A stretch of 64,000 bases of DNA from UBA8401 sp041665525 (GCA_041665525.1 JBAYIS010000002.1:62001-126000), one strand, 5' to 3'; counted from the stretch's first letter, positions 28,260 to 37,617 are shown. Made by a program: numbers and translations. Notes: a model not told the origin generated them from the letters alone.

Positions 28260-30029
28260 CTATTTCAGAAGGATCATTTTTTTTGTGGAAACAAAACCAT
28301 TAACATTCAAACGATAGAAATACATACCGCTCGTCAGAGATTTGGAATCTTGGTGTGCAACAAAAGGAATGGAATATTGTCCTGCGCGCTGCATTTTATT
28401 CACCATTGTCGATACTTCTCTTCCCATCGCATCATACACGATTAATGATACATGTCCATTTACCGCTACTTGATATGATATCATCGTTGTGGGATTGAAT
28501 GGATTCGGATAGTTTTGAAACAGTATGTAATCAGAAGGAGCTGCACTACCCATTCCGACGGATGTTGTTACTCCGCTTTTCATGATACGTGAAGCATAAA
28601 TATCAAAATTTCCGGATCGCTGATCCTGCCAGGCAATAATCACTCCGCCGCTGCCGTCGCTGGCAGTGCTCGGATTTGTTTGCGTGCTGTCCGCCGTGCC
28701 GATCGGCATTCCGTTGGCTGTCCATGGAAAAGCAAAACTGCCGGTGATCCGCGACGCATACACATCGTATGTATTGTGGTTGATGCTGCTGTCCCGTTTA
28801 TCGATCCATGTGATCACCGCGCCATTGCTGCTGTCCGTGACAATAGTCGGATGCGACTGGTTTCCGGCAGCACTGCTGACGATGATCCCATTCACATTCC
28901 AACCTGTTGCAACAACTCCGGTTGAATCGACACGCTGGGCATAGATGTCGGACGTAATTCCGGTTCGGAAATCTTCCCATGTCATCAATGCACCGCCAAC
29001 ACCATCGCTCACCAGTCGAGGATTGATCTGATCATACGCCACATTGTTATTCATCACCGTTCCGTTTACCACCCATCGAATGGCGACTTCTGCTGTCATC
29101 CGCTGGACCCAAATATCGATTGATGTGGTGCTGCGGAAATCTTCCCATACAATAATCGCGCCGCCGTTGCCGTCGGCGCAAATGTCCGGATTGGTTTGAT
29201 CTGTTGCCATGGTGCAGACCGCTCCGCCGTTGGCGATGCCGATGACACCGCCGATGGCGCTGACGTGTTGTGTATAGATATCATAATTTCCCGCACGCTG
29301 ATCGTACCATGTAAGATATGCCCCGCCGCTGCCGTCATCGATAATTCTCGGTCCATGCTGCGCTGCAGCTTCGGTGCATACTCCGATGCCGTTAGCGGTC
29401 CATTGAGAAACACCGGCTGCATTTACTCGCTGAATGTAGATATCAGCAAGCCCGGGACCGGCGTTGCTGCGAAAATCTTCCCACGCAAATAATGCTCCTC
29501 CCTTGCCGTCGCTCACCATGGCAATGTTTGTTTGATCAAATACCGTTACGCACACAGGGGTACCGGATGCCGGTCCCCATTGCAACACACCGGATGCATT
29601 GACCCGCTGGGTATAAATGTCATAATTGCCGCTTCGCTTGTCCTGCCACGAGATAATAGCTCCACTGTTCCCGTCGCCGATGATGGTTGGATTGATTTGA
29701 TTGCTGTCCGCCGCACAGATTACTATCCCATTCGCCGCCCATTGTACCGATCCGGCGGCATTGATTCGCTGTGCATACAGATCATAATTCCCATTCCGTT
29801 TATCCTGCCAGACAATAAACGCGCCGCCGGCACCGTCGCCGACAGCAGCGGGATTGATCTGATCGTTGGCAGAGTTGCTGATTAGTGTATTCACTTTGGG
29901 ATCGCCGGACCATTGCGAATGAAGGAGGGTCGGAATCATTAGAAAAATTCCGCCGAATACGATACTGGAAAATAGTCGGCGCAGAGAGGATGTTTGTAAG
30001 AGAACAGTGGTGATGGTATAAATTTTCAT
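28260..30029 (-). CDS. Exported eight-repeat beta-propeller protein with T9SS sorting tag (589 aa)
   Basis: The N-terminus is hydrophobic (RRLFSSIVFGGIFLMIPTLL) with cleavage near HSQ. Residues ~45-490 hold eight units of about 55 residues with the pattern GDGxGGAxIxWxDxRxGNxDIYxQRxNxxGxxxW. This is consistent with an eight-unit propeller or similar beta-fold. The last ~80 residues are the T9SS type A sorting domain (QNYPNPFNPTTMISYQV ... KKMILLK). ATG 30029 has no visible Shine-Dalgarno, which is unusual in this window. The repeat family lacks a known biochemical role; a surface structural or binding role is inferred from export. Confidence 0.85.
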   Translation of the reverse strand: MKIYTITTVLLQTSSLRRLFSSIVFGGIFLMIPTLLHSQWSGDPKVNTLISNSANDQINPAAVGDGAGGAFIVWQDKRNGNYDLYAQRINAAGSVQWAANGIVICAADSNQINPTIIGDGNSGAIISWQDKRSGNYDIYTQRVNASGVLQWGPASGTPVCVTVFDQTNIAMVSDGKGGALFAWEDFRSNAGPGLADIYIQRVNAAGVSQWTANGIGVCTEAAAQHGPRIIDDGSGGAYLTWYDQRAGNYDIYTQHVSAIGGVIGIANGGAVCTMATDQTNPDICADGNGGAIIVWEDFRSTTSIDIWVQRMTAEVAIRWVVNGTVMNNNVAYDQINPRLVSDGVGGALMTWEDFRTGITSDIYAQRVDSTGVVATGWNVNGIIVSSAAGNQSHPTIVTDSSNGAVITWIDKRDSSINHNTYDVYASRITGSFAFPWTANGMPIGTADSTQTNPSTASDGSGGVIIAWQDQRSGNFDIYASRIMKSGVTTSVGMGSAAPSDYILFQNYPNPFNPTTMISYQVAVNGHVSLIVYDAMGREVSTMVNKMQRAGQYSIPFVAHQDSKSLTSGMYFYRLNVNGFVSTKKMILLK

Positions 30030-30070
30030 AGTATTGGTATTGGTAAAAATTTGGTGTCTATAGTTCTATT

Positions 30071-30122
30071 GTGAATTTCTCCTCCCCCGTCGTTTTGATT
30101 TTAACGGGGGTGAGCAATTCAC
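30071..30122 (-). terminator. Large hairpin after the DUF3494 lipoprotein gene
   Basis: GTGAATT...CTCCCCCGT and ACGGGGG...GAGCAATTCAC pair over most of 20 bp with small bulges. It begins 11 nt after the stop at 30134. Confidence 0.55.
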
Positions 30123-30133
30123 ACGATCGTAAA

Positions 30134-30958
30134 TTATAATGCTGTCTTTACCACTGTACTGCCGGCCATGGTTATTCCGCCGATTCGCGCTAATAAATGT
30201 CCTTCAACAGACGCTCCGGTATTCAATGAGATCGATTGATCGGCCATGATTGTACCTTTAAAAACCGATGTGGTTCCGAGCGTTGCAGACGTACCAACCT
30301 GCCAGAAGATATTCGAAGCCAGCGCGCTCCCTTTCAAAATTATTTTCCGACCGGAGGTCATGCTGAGAGTGGAGGCAATCTGAATGATGAATACGGCATT
30401 TGCATTTCCTTTTGCATCGAATGTTAGTTCGCCGGAAGAGATTTCCAACGAGCCGCTTGATTTATAGAGTCCGGGCGTGAGTGTCACACCGCCGATGTTG
30501 CCGGCAAGTAGAACAATGTCTGTTGCTGTTCGCCCTGCAGCATCATTATAGGCTGTTGTCAGATCCCCTTTTGCAGCAGTTAGCATTGCCGGTGTGCCGA
30601 CAGGCGAAACGTCATCGGCTGCATAAATAGTCCCGGTTACTTCCGTTAACCCGAAGCCGGTAATGAACGATCGCGCTGCGGGGCTGATCCCGATGTCGCC
30701 TGTGATTGCTGATGTGGGAACATTCGAAATAAGCGATCCCGCCAGAAGTGCAAATCGTGCGGTGGTGCGGAGATTCACTTTGGCCTGTACTGTGGTCTGG
30801 AGCGGTATAACGATCGGCGTCGTGCCGACAACTGTTCCGTCGTCGTTACCACAACCGGTAAATACCAGTCCCATGAATATTGCAACCGATAGTGCAATAA
30901 TAGCGCTATGCTTCCAAGTGATTGGCCGAAGAGAATTATGTATGTGCATGATGTTCAT
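30134..30958 (-). CDS. DUF3494 (ice-binding-like) lipoprotein (274 aa)
   Basis: The start is set at ATG 30958, 6 nt after GGAG; upstream in-frame ATGs lack this. The N-terminus has a hydrophobic stretch (SAIIALSVAIFMGLVF) ending in TGC, a lipobox with Cys ~36. A single DUF3494 domain covers ~60-270 (FALLAGSLISNVPTSAITG, GDIGISPAARSFITGFG, IFWQVGTSATLGTTSVFKG). It ends soon after the solenoid, with no T9SS tag. It is therefore a membrane-anchored version of the secreted domain in neighbouring genes. The shared dyad motif lies 100 bp upstream. Confidence 0.88.
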   Translation of the reverse strand: MNIMHIHNSLRPITWKHSAIIALSVAIFMGLVFTGCGNDDGTVVGTTPIVIPLQTTVQAKVNLRTTARFALLAGSLISNVPTSAITGDIGISPAARSFITGFGLTEVTGTIYAADDVSPVGTPAMLTAAKGDLTTAYNDAAGRTATDIVLLAGNIGGVTLTPGLYKSSGSLEISSGELTFDAKGNANAVFIIQIASTLSMTSGRKIILKGSALASNIFWQVGTSATLGTTSVFKGTIMADQSISLNTGASVEGHLLARIGGITMAGSTVVKTAL

Positions 30959-31056
30959 GTGATACTCCATATAAAAATTGATGAGCCAAAGAATACCGTG
31001 ATGGCCTTTGGCACTGGAACAACATACAGACTCGTTCAAGAGAAATATATCGCCCA

Positions 31057-31085
31057 GAAGGATGAAAGAATGATTAGACCTTTAG
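31057..31085 (-). promoter_or_regulatory. Shared upstream dyad motif, copy 4 (most divergent)
   Basis: The plus strand reads GAAGGATGAAAGAATGATTA then GACCTTT. AGGATGAAA and the CCTTT end are kept, but the dyad arms are weak. It lies 100 bp upstream of ATG 30958. Confidence 0.45.
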
Positions 31086-31230
31086 GACGAGTGTTCCGCA
31101 GCATGATGGTGTCCGAAGACACACGCCGGTATGAAAATTGACTCATACACCAAATGGGAAGAAGAGCCGTGTGCCTCTTCCTGTTCGTCATTTCTATCCG
31201 GATGAAGGGTCTATTTTCATCCCAAGGATG

Positions 31231-31283
31231 AGCGAGAAATGCTCTTCGTTCCCAACGTAATGGAAAGAAGAGCATTTCCTCGC
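31231..31283. repeat. Long intergenic hairpin
   Basis: GAAATGCTCTTC and GAAGAGCATTTC form a perfect 12-bp stem, extended by GCGAG/CTCGC with one bulge. It lies in the 662-bp gap 30959-31620, which also holds the dyad motif and two repeats but no supported gene. Confidence 0.55.
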
Positions 31284-31337
31284 CGAATTTACTATCCTAT
31301 TGCCGTTTCAATTAAATCTGATTGTAAAACAAAAACT

Positions 31338-31386
31338 GTTATCCTGAGCGAGCCGTAATTCCCTTGACGCCGAGTCGAAGGATGAT
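31338..31386. repeat. Intergenic repeat of the ATCCTGAGCGA / TCGAAGGAT type
   Basis: GTTATCCTGAGCGA at the left and GTCGAAGGATGAT at the right form an imperfect inverted repeat. I recognise this as a dispersed intergenic sequence seen in many genomes of this group; no coding capacity. Confidence 0.5.
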
Positions 31387-31409
31387 CCTTAATACACAAG
31401 GTTACTTTT

Positions 31410-31570
31410 CTAGAAGTGGTCTCAAAAATGAATTTTATTTGTCATTCCGAACGACGACCCAATTGGTCAAGTGAGGAATCTCGATTTTACTATTGAAGAT
31501 AAAAACAAGATTTCTCGATGCTTCGCATCTCGAAATGACAGTGATTAGGTATTTTTGAGACCACTTCTAG
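31410..31570. repeat. MITE-like element with 20-bp terminal inverted repeats
   Basis: A perfect 20-bp inverted repeat (31410-31429 and 31551-31570, containing GGTCTCAAAAAT) bounds 121 bp. The interior contains GTCATTCCGAACGACGA and a CTCGATGCTTCGCATCTCG palindrome. No ORF. A related element with the same end motif is at 56351-56550. Confidence 0.65.
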
Positions 31571-31620
31571 TTACAGCACTCATTCACCGGATTGATGGAG
31601 CCCGGTACTCAAGACATTCT

Positions 31621-33609
31621 TTATTCCGGAACTATATCAATAATGACAGACCTATTATAGAAGCGTTGCTCCGGGAAATAATTGTCAAACGGTGCATACT
31701 GACTGTCTTCACCGAATGCAATGGTTTCGAAAGTCACAGTCTGTTTTTTGCTTTTCGAAAGACTGTTTTCGATGATCCGGCGAACACCTTCAACGCGCTC
31801 ACTGGACAGATTCTCATTATATTCTTCTTCGCCGATGATATCGGTATAACCATGAATCACCACAATACCGCTGTCGGGAATCTGCGGCACAATCACTTCC
31901 GTCAAAAATTTTTCATAGCTGGCGACTGTTTTCGATTTATCAAAATCAAAGAGGATGCTGTACCGTACTGCTTCACGTTTCGGAGCATCTCTGCGGATTA
32001 AGTGTACGGTAGATTCTTTGCGGACAGATTTCCCGCTCTTGGTCTGTGCCAGCATCACCACAGTATAGTTACCCTGGGCCCTGCCGCCGAGAATGGTATT
32101 CCCCGGAATAGTCATTCGTTCTTTGGTGTATGGCCCGAACCGCTGAACTTTTCCGGCACTGTCTATTACCTCAATTGACCATGAGGAAAATGCCTCTTTC
32201 GCACCGGGGGCGTCGAAGAACACATGACTATCCAACGGATCTTCCACAACGGCGACAATTTGAACCGGTTTTAACATATAATGTGGACCGCCGCCGACTT
32301 GTATCATCAGTTCCGGCGAAGCGCTCTCAATATCTACTCTATTATCACCTTCACGGATCAATATCAGTTCTTTTGTTCCGCCGATGATCTCCGAAGGGAC
32401 TTTGGGTTTGTCGCGTCCTTCGGTCGTGATTCTTGCAGAATCTATTCCAAAGACATTGACCAAATAGAGTTTTACCGATTCAGCACGTTCTTTTCCCTGC
32501 AATTCCCCGGCACCCGACGAACCACTCAAGTGAACTGACGTTCCCGGATTCCGTCTCATCCTGTCCCCAACAACATTTAGAATGTTGTAATAGACGGTCA
32601 TTTGGCGAAGCGAGCGGCCGGTATTATTTTTCGGCTGCACTTCCTGTAACTCTTCTTCCTTAAAATTCACCGCTTCTGCCTTCGTCAGCTTCTCATACCG
32701 CATCGGGATAGCCGCTGATCCTTCTTCGAAGAAAACATAATCTCGCATCGGGAATGATTCACGCACTCTCCGTTTTACCGGAACTGCTTTCGGAGCCCGG
32801 ACAGAAAACTTCACATCCTTTTCGATAATGACTGCTTCCGGCGGCACATACGCTTGTTCTACAACATCACCGCTGCCGAATGTCAACGATACACCAACAC
32901 GAACAGTGGAAACTGCCCACGTCTCAACAGAACGGGGATCCTGTCCAAAATACGGTTGGAATGAAACGAACGGCGACAATTCCCATTGGGTCTCGGCATC
33001 CGACGCGCTGAGCGGAATTGCATATCCCACGCCGATCTGACCGGATAACACAAGGCTGTTCATATCGCTGAACTCTCCCTGTGTGGTCGATTGTCCTTCG
33101 TGAACAAAAAGAAATTTCTTCTCATCCGGTGAGGAGAACGAAAAATTATACCCGATCCTCGGGCCGCCGAAAATGTAGAATTCATCTTCAAAGGGAGAGA
33201 AACGGAGACTGGGTTCAAATGAAATGTAACTGATCGTTGCGTTCAGGGTCGAGTTTTCACCGCAGGGACACGGAACATCGAAAAATGCTGCGCGTCGATC
33301 GTCATATCCTAATTGCAGTATGCCGCCCCACATGGTATTCGGTCGATATTCTAAAACGGGCGCGAGATAAATGCCCGCACCAAATCCTTTATGAAATGCC
33401 GTTGGTACCGATAATCCGGAATTCAGCATCTGTGTTGTTCCGCCGTAGAAATTCAAGTTGACCGCTCCGGCTCCGCCATACCACCATACCGGAGTGGAAT
33501 ACTGTTCCTCCTGTGCCGGTGCGGTGGCTGCGACAAACACCATTGCGCAAGCAATCATGAGACTGCGTACGAGTGCTGATTTTTTACTGTTCGATTGAAA
33601 TTGATACAT
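31621..33609 (-). CDS. OmpA-family outer-membrane protein with N-terminal barrel (662 aa)
   Basis: ATG 33609 follows AGGAGGTTTGT. The signal peptide runs to about residue 32 (ATAPAQ). Residues ~35-250 look like a beta-barrel (GGAGAVNLNFYGGTT, LRFSPFEDEFYIFGGPRIG, VRVGVSLTFGSG). A ~280-residue middle region follows, with an OmpA-like half (VHLSGSSGAGELQGKERAES). The C-terminal OmpA domain is at ~560-650 (ILFDFDKSKTV, GYTDIIGEEEYNENLSSERV), with the peptidoglycan-binding pattern. The protein would link outer membrane and peptidoglycan. It stands alone among surface-protein genes. The two OmpA-like segments suggest an internal duplication. Confidence 0.88.
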   Translation of the reverse strand: MYQFQSNSKKSALVRSLMIACAMVFVAATAPAQEEQYSTPVWWYGGAGAVNLNFYGGTTQMLNSGLSVPTAFHKGFGAGIYLAPVLEYRPNTMWGGILQLGYDDRRAAFFDVPCPCGENSTLNATISYISFEPSLRFSPFEDEFYIFGGPRIGYNFSFSSPDEKKFLFVHEGQSTTQGEFSDMNSLVLSGQIGVGYAIPLSASDAETQWELSPFVSFQPYFGQDPRSVETWAVSTVRVGVSLTFGSGDVVEQAYVPPEAVIIEKDVKFSVRAPKAVPVKRRVRESFPMRDYVFFEEGSAAIPMRYEKLTKAEAVNFKEEELQEVQPKNNTGRSLRQMTVYYNILNVVGDRMRRNPGTSVHLSGSSGAGELQGKERAESVKLYLVNVFGIDSARITTEGRDKPKVPSEIIGGTKELILIREGDNRVDIESASPELMIQVGGGPHYMLKPVQIVAVVEDPLDSHVFFDAPGAKEAFSSWSIEVIDSAGKVQRFGPYTKERMTIPGNTILGGRAQGNYTVVMLAQTKSGKSVRKESTVHLIRRDAPKREAVRYSILFDFDKSKTVASYEKFLTEVIVPQIPDSGIVVIHGYTDIIGEEEYNENLSSERVEGVRRIIENSLSKSKKQTVTFETIAFGEDSQYAPFDNYFPEQRFYNRSVIIDIVPE

Positions 33610-33708
33610 ACAAACCTCCTGTGAAAAGTATTTTTAATCATTAATCCACAATCTACTTCTGCAATGAGCGGACCAATCAACCATTGCAGATTCCATGCCC
33701 CGGGAAAC

Positions 33709-33741
33709 TCCTGCATACACCAAAGGTTGCTGTATGCAGGA
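33709..33741 (-). terminator. Hairpin after the multi-FN3 lipoprotein gene
   Basis: TCCTGCATACA and TGTATGCAGGA form a perfect 11-bp stem with an 11-nt loop, 9 nt after the stop at 33750. Confidence 0.6.
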
Positions 33742-33749
33742 TGTCGATA

Positions 33750-36700
33750 TTATGGTGTTGGAACATATACTGTTGAAGCAGCACCATCCAAAGCAAGCGT
33801 ACTGGCACCGAGCGCGCCGGCTAATAATCTGCCATAAACCGTTGTTCCGCCGGCAAGCGTAAGGTCCCCGCCAGCCAGAACATTTCCGTAGAAGATTGTT
33901 CCCGATCCTATCGACGCAGCCGCTGTCGGTACGAAGAACACATTCTTCTGCTGAGCCGATCCGGTGAGTGTCACATCGCCCCCCGGTGCTCCGGAGAATG
34001 TCGACAATGAGGAACCGATCTGGAAGACCCAGACGGCATCCGCATTGCCGCCGCCGTCGAGAATGACCGGTGTATTGATCAATAAAGTACTGCTGGAAGT
34101 ATAGGTTCCCGGAGGAAGACGACCCGGAGGATTTGCACCAACAATAAACGAACCTAAGTCCTGACCATCAGGCACGGTGATACCTACTGGTTTATTCTTG
34201 GCAAAATTAAATGCTGTTGTCAGATCGGTATATACCGCCGAAGCGACTCCATCGGCAATGTGTAATTCACCATGCACTTGCGCTGCCAATAATCCATTGG
34301 AATTGCCCGGGAACATTGCGACATCACCCCATATTTGGGAGGCTCCGCTGGCATCGGTGATCGCAGATGACGATAAGATTCCATATGTGCTGGCTAAGCC
34401 AAGCGGTACCGCACCCGGTGCCAGACCATCGCCGGTGGTAAAGCGCCAAACCGTTGAATAAGCACTTGTTCCGCCGCTGTTCTTTGCATTCACACGCCAG
34501 TAATATGTGGTATTGATTTTCAAGCCTGTAACGGGTTTTATCAGACCTAGTACCGTAGAATCATTCACGACTGGATTCGCAAAGACTTGACTCGTATCCA
34601 GCTGCACTCTGTACGATGAGGCTCCGTTCGAAGCGAGCCAGCTCAGTGACAGATTCAATTTCTGATCGATCGCTGCATCCAGCGGTGCTGAGAGAATCGG
34701 CGGCTGTGGAACAGTAAGTATTACTGTAAAGCTCCGCACGATGGAATATGGGCTGGTTCCGGAACCATTCTTTGCATTGACACGCCAGAAGTATGTCGTT
34801 CCGTTCACCAGACCGGTAATAGGCTGTGATGTGCCGGTAATAGTTGAATCATTGAAGAGCGTTGTCGCAAAGGTATTGCTCGTGGAAAGCTGCAAGCGAT
34901 ACGTATTGGCACCGATCGATGCGTTCCAGCTGAGTGACGGATTTGTCGGTCGGTTTGTCGCCAAATCACTCGGTGCGATTAATGTAGGCGCTAACGGTAC
35001 GGCGGTTGTATTAAAGCTCCAAACCGTTGAAAACACGCTTGTTCCAGCCGCATTCTTTGCGTTCACACGCCAGAAGTAAGTTGTTCCAACCGATAAGCCG
35101 GAAATTAGCTGCGATGTGCTTGTGCGGGTGGAATCATTATAGAGTGTTGTTGCAAAAGTATTGACGGTGGAAACCTGTACACGGTATGTCGATGCACCGG
35201 CGACGGAATTCCATATCAGTGTCGGATTTGCCGATTGGTTGGTTGCGCTATTAAGCGGCGCCACTAACACCGGCGCTGATGGCGCAACGATGGTCGTGAA
35301 GCTACGAATGGAAGAGTACACGCTTGTACCGGCAGCATTTTTTGCATTCACACGCCAGAAATATTGTGTTCCGACAGCGAGTCCACTTACCTGCTGCGAC
35401 GTACTGGTGAGTGTTGAGTCATTATAGGTTGTTGTCGCAAACGTGTTCACCGTCGACACCTGCAATCGATACGTCGACGCACCGGAGACAGCAAGCCAGA
35501 TCAGTGAAGGATTCACCGACTGATTGATCGCTGCATCGGTCGGAGCAAAGAGCACCGGCGCTGCGGGTGCAACAATGGTCGTAAAGCTTCGGATCGTTGA
35601 ATAGGCACTCGTTCCGGCAAGGTTCTTGGCATTCACTCTCCAGAAGTATGTGGTGCCGATCGCCAGGCCAGTAACCTGTTGTGATGTACTGGTGCGGGTC
35701 GAATCATTATAGACTGTTGTCGCAAACGTATTGCTGGTGGAAACCTGCAGACGATACGTTTCGGCTGCCGGCACATCGTTCCAGATGAGTGTCGCTATGA
35801 CGGGTTGATTGATCGCCGCATTAAGCGGAGTAACCAGTGTGGGTACTGCCGGCGCGGCAATCGTCGTAAAGCTCCAAACATCCGAATACTCGCTAGTCTG
35901 TCCGGATATTTTGGAATTCACACGCCAGAAATACGTGGTGCCAATGGAGAGTCCGGATATCAATTGCGATGTATTGGTCAGCGTCGAATCGTTGAAGAGT
36001 GTTGATGCAAAAGTATTGGACGTGGAAACTTGTAATCGATATGAACCGGCTCCGGGAACTACATTCCACACAAGCGTCGAATTGACAGCCTGATGAAGTG
36101 CTCCGTCAAGCGGAGCAACGAGTGTCGGAGTTCCTGCGCTGATTGTTGTAAAGCTGCGTGATGAATACGTGCTTGTTCCTGCCGCATTCTTTGCACTAAC
36201 GCGCCAGAAATATCCGGTTCCCCCGACTAATCCGGTCACCTGCTGCGATGTCCCGGTAATTGTAGCATTGTTATAGACGGTGTTCACAAACGAACTGGAA
36301 GTCGAAACTTGCAGTGTGTATGAACTTGCTCCCGGTGACGCTGTCCAACTAAACGTAGGACTGGTGGAAATATTTATTGCAGAAGCATTCGGTGTAACGA
36401 GCACCGGTGCTGCCGGAACAGCGATTGTCGAAAAATTCCAGACATTGGAATAGGCGCTTGTTCCGCCGGAAATCTTTGAATTCACTCTCCAATAATATGT
36501 TGAACCTACGGTCAGCCCCGATACCACGGTGGAAGTGTTGGTCAGTGTTGAATCATTGAAAACGGTAACAACAAATCCCGGATCAAGCGATACCTGCAGA
36601 CGGTAGGATGATGCGCTCTGCACAGTATTCCAGGTGAATGTCTGAATTATTGATTGATTGATTGCCCCGTCGATCGGCGAAACAAGCACCGGCGTGCCGG

Positions 36701-37226
36701 CAGCAATGGTCGTAAAGGACCAGACATACGCAGCCGCAAGCGGTGTGCCGACTCTATCTTTTACGCCGGTCGTGAGTGTGCACGTATAAGTGAGATTTGG
36801 AGCAAGCCCGTCCTGAACGACCAAGATCGCAGTAGTATCCGAGTACGATACGTTGGAAAGCAGAACTGTCGTTCCCTGTTTGATGATGAATGTCGACGAG
36901 TTTATGGTTCGTGCATCCATCGGAGTGCTGAATGTTGCGGTAACAATTTTAACGGCGACGGGTTTTAGTATTTTCGTGCCGCCCATTTTTTTACTCAATG
37001 ACTCATTCGTCCCTCCGTCAACAGGAGAGGTCCGAATAACAGTCGGGGCTGCGCAGACGTTCACTGTTCCGACCACTTCATCTCTGCATCCGCTCATAAA
37101 CAGCACGGAAAGAATGGTGGTGGTAAAAAAAATCGCTGCAACAGTTCCGAGAAGTTTCCGATGTGTGCGGGGATAACCGGACCGTCGGTTGATTGGTGAT
37201 GTTTGGTGTGTTGTGAGAGTATTCAT
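33750..37226 (-). CDS. Lipoprotein with Big_5-like domain, eight FN3-like repeats and C-terminal DUF3494 (1158 aa)
   Basis: ATG 37226 follows AGAGGG. The hydrophobic segment ends in SVLFMSGC (lipobox Cys ~47), so the protein is membrane-anchored. Residues ~55-175 are an Ig-like Big_5 unit (STPMDARTINSSTF). Residues ~178-925 are eight fibronectin-III-like repeats of ~93 residues, each with a P-N-Q-S start and YxWRVNAKN...GTSxYS end. The C-terminal ~220 residues are a DUF3494-type solenoid (YGILSSSAITDASG, VWVFQIGSSLSTFSG, VFFVPTAAASIGSGTIFYGN). It has no T9SS tag. The architecture suggests a stalk that presents the DUF3494 head away from the membrane; this is inferred. Confidence 0.88.
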   Translation of the reverse strand: MNTLTTHQTSPINRRSGYPRTHRKLLGTVAAIFFTTTILSVLFMSGCRDEVVGTVNVCAAPTVIRTSPVDGGTNESLSKKMGGTKILKPVAVKIVTATFSTPMDARTINSSTFIIKQGTTVLLSNVSYSDTTAILVVQDGLAPNLTYTCTLTTGVKDRVGTPLAAAYVWSFTTIAAGTPVLVSPIDGAINQSIIQTFTWNTVQSASSYRLQVSLDPGFVVTVFNDSTLTNTSTVVSGLTVGSTYYWRVNSKISGGTSAYSNVWNFSTIAVPAAPVLVTPNASAINISTSPTFSWTASPGASSYTLQVSTSSSFVNTVYNNATITGTSQQVTGLVGGTGYFWRVSAKNAAGTSTYSSRSFTTISAGTPTLVAPLDGALHQAVNSTLVWNVVPGAGSYRLQVSTSNTFASTLFNDSTLTNTSQLISGLSIGTTYFWRVNSKISGQTSEYSDVWSFTTIAAPAVPTLVTPLNAAINQPVIATLIWNDVPAAETYRLQVSTSNTFATTVYNDSTRTSTSQQVTGLAIGTTYFWRVNAKNLAGTSAYSTIRSFTTIVAPAAPVLFAPTDAAINQSVNPSLIWLAVSGASTYRLQVSTVNTFATTTYNDSTLTSTSQQVSGLAVGTQYFWRVNAKNAAGTSVYSSIRSFTTIVAPSAPVLVAPLNSATNQSANPTLIWNSVAGASTYRVQVSTVNTFATTLYNDSTRTSTSQLISGLSVGTTYFWRVNAKNAAGTSVFSTVWSFNTTAVPLAPTLIAPSDLATNRPTNPSLSWNASIGANTYRLQLSTSNTFATTLFNDSTITGTSQPITGLVNGTTYFWRVNAKNGSGTSPYSIVRSFTVILTVPQPPILSAPLDAAIDQKLNLSLSWLASNGASSYRVQLDTSQVFANPVVNDSTVLGLIKPVTGLKINTTYYWRVNAKNSGGTSAYSTVWRFTTGDGLAPGAVPLGLASTYGILSSSAITDASGASQIWGDVAMFPGNSNGLLAAQVHGELHIADGVASAVYTDLTTAFNFAKNKPVGITVPDGQDLGSFIVGANPPGRLPPGTYTSSSTLLINTPVILDGGGNADAVWVFQIGSSLSTFSGAPGGDVTLTGSAQQKNVFFVPTAAASIGSGTIFYGNVLAGGDLTLAGGTTVYGRLLAGALGASTLALDGAASTVYVPTP
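34441..36720 (-). repeat. Tandem ~280-bp repeats encoding FN3-like domains
   Basis: Eight consecutive units inside the 1158-aa lipoprotein gene share blocks such as CCAGAAGTATGTGGT and GTGTTGAATCATT at a period near 280 bp. These are coding repeats rather than CRISPR or satellite DNA. Confidence 0.8.
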
Positions 37227-37290
37227 GGATCCCTCTGTAAGATGGTATTGGTGATAGATAATACTTGCATAGCTCGTATCATGCCGGTGA

Positions 37291-37617
37291 TCAGGCAGAT
37301 CGGCGTTTCGTCGTTCGTTGCGTTGTTGATAATTTCGTAGCGGTCGTTTTCATTTTCTTCTTTTTTGATCGCGTTTCGCTTTTCATTTTCATCAGATTGG
37401 CGTTAGATTTTTTTAATTGCTCCATAATCTTTTTATACACAGTCACATGGCGTTTTACTTCTTCCTTGGCAATGCCGTATTTCTCCTGAAGCATGCCAAC
37501 AACCTGTTCGTGTTTTCCGGCAATTGCGGCAAGTTCATCATTCATCAGTTTTCCCCAGTGATGCACTGCCTTGCCTCGACGTTGTTTCCACTGTCCTTCA
37601 ATTCTATCCCAGTTCAT
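37291..37617 (-). CDS. CsbD family protein with Lys/Arg-rich tail (108 aa)
   Basis: ATG 37617 follows AAAGGA. Residues 1-60 match CsbD (MNWDRIEGQWKQRRGKAV, HWGKLMNDELAAIAGK, KYGIAKEEV). The next ~45 residues are strongly basic and low complexity (KSETRSKKKKMKTTATKL, TTKRRSA), unlike standard CsbD and similar in composition to histone-H1-like tails. The tail might bind nucleic acid; this is inferred from composition only. The dyad motif lies about 122 bp upstream. A second, short CsbD gene is at 6695-6880. Confidence 0.85.
   Translation of the reverse strand: MNWDRIEGQWKQRRGKAVHHWGKLMNDELAAIAGKHEQVVGMLQEKYGIAKEEVKRHVTVYKKIMEQLKKSNANLMKMKSETRSKKKKMKTTATKLSTTQRTTKRRSA

Noticed and set aside
19410..30958. 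Literal ice-binding or antifreeze function for the DUF3494 proteins
   Set aside because: The domain family has members of unknown activity, and nothing in the sequence alone shows ice binding; only the fold is claimed.
34441..36720. Regular repeats that could suggest a CRISPR array
   Set aside because: The ~280-bp period and intact reading frame show FN3-like coding repeats; no short repeats with unique spacers are present.
37268..37288. Possible sigma-54 promoter (GGCATGATACGAGC) before the FN3 lipoprotein
   Set aside because: GG-N10-GC spacing fits, but the -12 box reads GAGC and no activator dyad is seen; likely chance.
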